DNA from: a virus
Virus record (IMG/VR): IMGVR_UViG_3300032397_000028
Location: 1-43,994 of that record
DNA: 43,994 bases
Strand: one strand, 5' to 3'
Part shown: positions 40,974-43,994 of the stretch, piece after piece
How positions within the stretch are numbered: position 1 is the first letter of the stretch
How the letters are laid out: every line of letters starts with the position of its first letter
Notes under the pieces: model-generated
What the model was told of the DNA's origin: nothing
Seen by the model: only the letters and a program-made list of their open reading frames with translations
The model's database searches: none
Translations under genes and position numbers: made by a program

Positions 40974-41629
40974 AGATTGTTGAGGCACATGCAATCATCG
41001 AGAGCATGCCGGTCCAGGCCGATCTGCAGCACTTGGAGGAGATTGGCCGAGTCTGCTACAAGAGCGAGGGCAAGATCGCTCCCGGCTCGCTCTTACCCTT
41101 CCTGAGAAAGATCATCGCGAGCGGACACGAGTCAGTTATCGAGCACGTCTCGGCAACTGTGAGGTTCATTGTCGATCGAGGAGTGTCCCACGAACTTGTA
41201 CGGCATCGTTTGGCGTCCTACTCACAAACTAGCACAAGGTACTGCACACATGGCTCAGACAATGGTGAGGTGACGTTCATCAATCCGTGTTTCTGGCCTA
41301 GCTCGATGACTGCCGAAGAGGCGTCTCGTCGCGATGAATGGCTTCGGGCAATGGCTCATGCCGAAGCGCACTATCTAAAGCTCATTGCGATGGGTGCGTC
41401 CCCGCAAGAGGCACGCTCTGTCCTACCCAATAGCCTCAAGACCGAGATTGTGATGACGGCCAATCTCCGAGAGTGGCGTCATGTCTTCAGGCTACGTACG
41501 TCACCCAAGGCTCACCCGCAGATGTTAGAGATAATGATCCCTCTGCTCGCGGTATTCAAGCGAGAGCTAGAACCAATCTTTGATGACTTCGAGGTGCCGA
41601 CTGGCGGGTTTACTTTCGTTCGCCGATAG
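40970..41629 (+). CDS. thyX: flavin-dependent thymidylate synthase
   Basis: A 219-residue protein with the ThyX signature RHRLASYSQTSTRY (the RHR-x7-8-S pattern), preceded by SGHESVIEHVSATVRF and followed by NLREWRHVFRLRTSPKAHPQ, all conserved in ThyX. It makes dTMP from dUMP using FAD and methylenetetrahydrofolate. With the polymerase-fused UDG it supports a thymine-containing phage genome. No thyA-type gene was seen here. Confidence 0.93.
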   Translation: MKIVEAHAIIESMPVQADLQHLEEIGRVCYKSEGKIAPGSLLPFLRKIIASGHESVIEHVSATVRFIVDRGVSHELVRHRLASYSQTSTRYCTHGSDNGEVTFINPCFWPSSMTAEEASRRDEWLRAMAHAEAHYLKLIAMGASPQEARSVLPNSLKTEIVMTANLREWRHVFRLRTSPKAHPQMLEIMIPLLAVFKRELEPIFDDFEVPTGGFTFVRR

Positions 41630-41640
41630 GAAGTAAAGCC

Positions 41641-41901
41641 ATGACAGCAAAGTTTGTGACCGCAGCACAGTGTGTTCGCCAGGTCGCCGAAATGCCCCAC
41701 GTGATGGAGTGGTTGGAGAAGTTTAGTCAGCTAGCCAAAGACATGCCGAAAGAGGTTTGGGTCTTTTCGGGAGATGGTGGTGTTCACGTGTTGGCAAAAG
41801 ATGAGAACGGTCAACCCTTCATGTTGTCTGGTGGAGGCGTCGATCCTAACGCTATTTTGATGAGTTCACCAGGTGGCAGCTGGGATGGAGGTGATTGGTA
41901 A
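41641..41901 (+). CDS. hypothetical protein
   Basis: An 86-residue protein with a helical N-terminus and a Gly-rich acidic C-terminus. No family was recognised. Confidence 0.58.
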   Translation: MTAKFVTAAQCVRQVAEMPHVMEWLEKFSQLAKDMPKEVWVFSGDGGVHVLAKDENGQPFMLSGGGVDPNAILMSSPGGSWDGGDW

Positions 41902-42161
41902 TGGCAACCATTCGATTCAACGAAGATGAGCTGAAACGCATCTTCACGGCAGCTTTCGAACACAGCCACTTCCCGTGCGAGGTAGCAGCGGTACGACTTT
42001 GTCCTCGCACGCCTCAAGATGGCCCTCTGGAAGAGAACTATGTGGAGGTCACAATCACGCAGCGGAAAATGCTGCGAGGCCCCCTGGAAGAGGACTATGC
42101 ACCAGACATCGATCCAGATTCGAAAGCCCGAATGCTGAGACCAGATCAGGAACCGCGGTGA
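41901..42161 (+). CDS. hypothetical protein
   Basis: An 86-residue protein from the TAATG overlap. It has beta strands around NYVEVTITQRKM and an acidic end. No family was recognised. Confidence 0.58.
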   Translation: MATIRFNEDELKRIFTAAFEHSHFPCEVAAVRLCPRTPQDGPLEENYVEVTITQRKMLRGPLEEDYAPDIDPDSKARMLRPDQEPR

Positions 42162-42173
42162 CAAGGAGGAGTC

Positions 42174-42347
42174 ATGATTGAAAAGACATTGCACATCGTA
42201 GTCAAGCTCAACCCAACCTTCCCCAATGACGGCTACTGGTACGACCAGCTAACTGGGTTCATTCGTATTGTGCTCGGTAAGTACCTCAACGTTGCGGTCA
42301 CAGATATTGACGTACACCTCGAACCTTGTGACGAAGGCACAAGATGA
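42174..42347 (+). CDS. hypothetical 57-residue protein
   Basis: A 57-residue protein with a perfect AAGGAGGAG upstream. The sequence begins MIEKTLHIVVKLNPTF, continues GYWYDQLTGFIRIVLG and ends VHLEPCDEGTR. It is coupled to the next gene by ATGA. Codons become C-rich from here on. Confidence 0.68.
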   Translation: MIEKTLHIVVKLNPTFPNDGYWYDQLTGFIRIVLGKYLNVAVTDIDVHLEPCDEGTR

Positions 42348-42709
42348 GTGATAGCATACCATCAGGGGCACACCATCTGCCTTGTGCCGTCTGTGGGGAC
42401 CTGTTGTTGGGTCCAGGTCGCCCTTCGGCATCCAACTTGTTGACATCTGCTGAAGCCATCGAACTTGAATGCGACGCAATCAAAGCCATGCTCCTGGAGA
42501 AGAACAGCAGGTACGGCAACTCCGCTCTGGACCCCTTGCGCATCTTCTCCAAGTCCGATCTCGACGAACAGATCAACGTGCGCATCGACGACAAGCTCTC
42601 TCGGCTCGCTCGAGGTAACCTCGCCGGCGATACCGAAGATGTAGTAGCCGACCTCATCGGTTACCTCGTGTTGAAACGCGTAGCAAAGCGGCTAGCTGAA
42701 AGGACTTGA
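42344..42709 (+). CDS. DUF1599-like (Nmad-type) small protein
   Basis: A 121-residue protein with an N-terminal CAVCGD knuckle and a core LEKNSRYGNSALDPLRIFSK ... INVRIDDKLSRLARG ... EDVVADLIGYLVL. I recognise this as DUF1599-like, a family common in large phages and linked to nucleotide modification; the link is from memory and no catalysis is shown. Confidence 0.65.
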   Translation: MSDSIPSGAHHLPCAVCGDLLLGPGRPSASNLLTSAEAIELECDAIKAMLLEKNSRYGNSALDPLRIFSKSDLDEQINVRIDDKLSRLARGNLAGDTEDVVADLIGYLVLKRVAKRLAERT

Positions 42710-42711
42710 CA

Positions 42712-42939
42712 ATGCACAACGAATCCGAATTCAAACATGACTTGGAGCATCTCATCAATAAATACTCAATAGAGTCCAGCTCTAATACCCCAGACTTCAT
42801 TCTCGCCGAGTACCTCGTTGCTTGCCTCAAAGTGTTCAATGCCACTACCAAGGCTCGCTCCAAATGGTACGGCCACGTAGATACACCCGGTGAGGTCACT
42901 GTCGACGCAGAGACTCCACCTACTTCACAAGTAACGTGA
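42712..42939 (+). CDS. conserved phage hypothetical protein
   Basis: A 75-residue protein with LINKYSIESSSNTPDFILAE and TKARSKWYG, a short pattern I recall from many phage and prophage hypothetical proteins. AAAGGA lies upstream; TTG 42706 is an alternative start. Confidence 0.65.
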   Translation: MHNESEFKHDLEHLINKYSIESSSNTPDFILAEYLVACLKVFNATTKARSKWYGHVDTPGEVTVDAETPPTSQVT

Positions 42940-43301
42940 TGGAGTCCCCCATATTCACTGTAGGCGATTCCGTCGTCGTCATAGACCAGCGAGGTTGGAA
43001 GGGCATCCAATACCATGGCCCATTCAACGTGACCAGCATTAGCAAAAAACCCAAAGCCATCCGCACTAACTCTGCCCGATATCCAAAGTGGCCCTGGTCG
43101 GGCTACTTGCCCCAATGTTCCTTGGTCGCCTCAACTCCCGCCTTGCTCGAGACCATCCACCTGCAACACTGTTGGTACTCCCTCCTCCACCTCTGCGAAG
43201 ACCTCACCCGTATCGCCACGCCCCCCATCGGTTCTATTAGTGATATCACCTCCGCTATCAACGCCATTAAAAAAGTCCTCCCCACCCTCCCTCCTCCTTG
43301 A
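42936..43301 (+). CDS. hypothetical protein with SH3-like N-terminus
   Basis: A 121-residue protein, GTG 42936 or ATG 42939, overlapping the previous stop. FTVGDSVVVIDQRGWKG ... GPFNVTSI looks like a small barrel. The C-terminal part is helical. The coding strand is strikingly C-rich. Confidence 0.6.
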   Translation: MMESPIFTVGDSVVVIDQRGWKGIQYHGPFNVTSISKKPKAIRTNSARYPKWPWSGYLPQCSLVASTPALLETIHLQHCWYSLLHLCEDLTRIATPPIGSISDITSAINAIKKVLPTLPPP

Positions 43302-43332
43302 CTCCCCCCATACCCTAAGCTATCCTTCGTGT

Positions 43333-43869
43333 ATGCCCCGAAAATCCCCCAAACCACGCGCTAATATCCCCCCAGAGAAATTAGCCAAACTCAAACAAGC
43401 CCTCGCCGCTGGTAATTATTTGGACGCCTCGTGCCTTTATGCCGGCGTGTGCCTCCAAACCGCTGACCGCTTCGTCCGCAATTACCAGTCTAACCCAGAT
43501 TCCCTTACCCCTTCCCAACGTGCCACCGCTCAGGAAATCCACGAAGCCATGAACTCCGCCGAAATTCGTATAGTCGCCCAGTGGCAACAACATATGCCCA
43601 AAAATTGGCTCGCCTGCGCCGCCTTCCTCGAACGCCGCTCCCCCGAACGTTGGGCCCGCCATCGCCTCCTAGACCCCTCCAATACTATCAATATCGGCCT
43701 CAGTCAGTCCCTCTCCATCGATAAAAATGCCCTCGTCGCCCTCGCCTCCTCCCTTACCCCAGAACAAGAACAACGCCTCCTCTCCGAATTCAATCCCAAC
43801 CCCCTCCCCGCCTCTATCTCCTCCTCCCCTCCCCCTCTAGTCCCCATTATCATCTCCCCTAATGTGTGA
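43333..43869 (+). CDS. terminase small subunit-like protein
   Basis: A 178-residue protein with an N-terminal HTH-like segment (PEKLAKLKQALAAGNYLDASCLYAGVCLQTADRFVRN), then helices with WLACAAFLERRSPERWARH, typical of small terminase subunits that recognise packaging sites. ATG 43333 is preferred over an upstream in-frame start inside the previous gene. The C-terminus is Pro/Ser-rich. A large terminase subunit may follow beyond the window. The call rests on pattern only. Confidence 0.65.
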   Translation: MPRKSPKPRANIPPEKLAKLKQALAAGNYLDASCLYAGVCLQTADRFVRNYQSNPDSLTPSQRATAQEIHEAMNSAEIRIVAQWQQHMPKNWLACAAFLERRSPERWARHRLLDPSNTINIGLSQSLSIDKNALVALASSLTPEQEQRLLSEFNPNPLPASISSSPPPLVPIIISPNV

Positions 43870-43994
43870 TTCCTCCCACAATGAGCGGTTTATCCAAAAT
43901 CCTAAACCCCGCGTCCCCTAGTCCCTTGTCTCCCGTTTCCCCCGCCTAACACTTTTTGCGAATCCGTTCATCCCATCCGCTTATCCGCTCGCAT
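43870..43994. other. C-rich stretch at the right edge, no feature seen
   Basis: About 125 bp without a usable ORF start, very rich in C and T on the plus strand. No hairpin or promoter was recognised. Confidence 0.5.

Noticed and set aside
1-43994. tRNA or rRNA genes
   Set aside because: No cloverleaf with a T-arm GTTCRANNC-type block in the right context was found by eye; a covariance-model scan would be needed to exclude one.

Overview
The window is an interior segment of the genome of a large, obligately DNA-replicating tailed phage. The evidence is a tightly packed run of mostly plus-strand genes with ATGA/GTGA start-stop overlaps, lysis-type genes, an own replisome (initiator, DnaB-type helicase, primase-TOPRIM, UDG-fused family A polymerase, gp32-like SSB, UvsY-like mediator, SbcC/SbcD pair, RuvC-like resolvase), ThyX, many small orphan zinc-finger proteins and, at the right edge, a probable small terminase subunit. 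No rRNA, tRNA or bacterial housekeeping gene was seen. The host cannot be named from the sequence; the phage carries its own sigma-like protein and a recurring TTGCAA / TGC-AATACA promoter.

Layout. 1-2056: membrane/coiled-coil protein, papain-like cysteine peptidase, two small (lipo)proteins and a possible TM peptide; 2043-3468 (minus): lytic transglycosylase, small gene, RuvC-like resolvase, read from a divergent control region (3469-3847) with an apparently leaderless promoter. 3848-8409: small genes followed by a MoxR-type AAA ATPase, a metallopeptidase-like/VWA protein and a DUF6744-like partner. 8411-10578: small proteins, sigma-like factor, ParB-like and HTH proteins. 10568-14041: superfamily 2 helicase interrupted by two inteins, the first of which contains a Vsr/DUF559-like endonuclease ORF in another reading frame, the second a LAGLIDADG endonuclease. 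14019-15854: small proteins. 16187-25968: replication operon; the initiator gene contains an iteron and hairpin cluster that looks like an internal origin. 25972-34502: recombination genes SbcD/SbcC and many small orphans, plus one minus-strand transglycosylase-like gene.

The outstanding feature is 34499-37221: a compact type V-like CRISPR module carried by the phage. It consists of a promoter, a structured RNA containing a split anti-repeat (a tracrRNA candidate) that overlaps the 5' end of the effector ORF, a 474-codon TnpB/Cas12-like effector whose RuvC-I aspartate is replaced by Met, a translationally coupled coiled-coil protein, and an array of 7 full 36-bp repeats plus one truncated repeat separating 7 spacers. 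No cas1, cas2 or cas4 is visible. The module lies between two similar 54-bp promoter cassettes, as if inserted by promoter-promoter recombination. From these features I infer a nuclease-inactive, tracrRNA-dependent, miniature RNA-guided binder. A degenerate copy of the repeat also sits between the promoter and the start codon of the uvsY-like gene, suggesting a link to regulation of the phage's own genes.

37230-43869: glycosyltransferase, small orphans, ThyX, a DUF1599-like gene and a terminase-small-subunit-like gene. From about 42.2 kb rightward the coding strand changes from G-rich to strongly C-rich, an abrupt compositional boundary.
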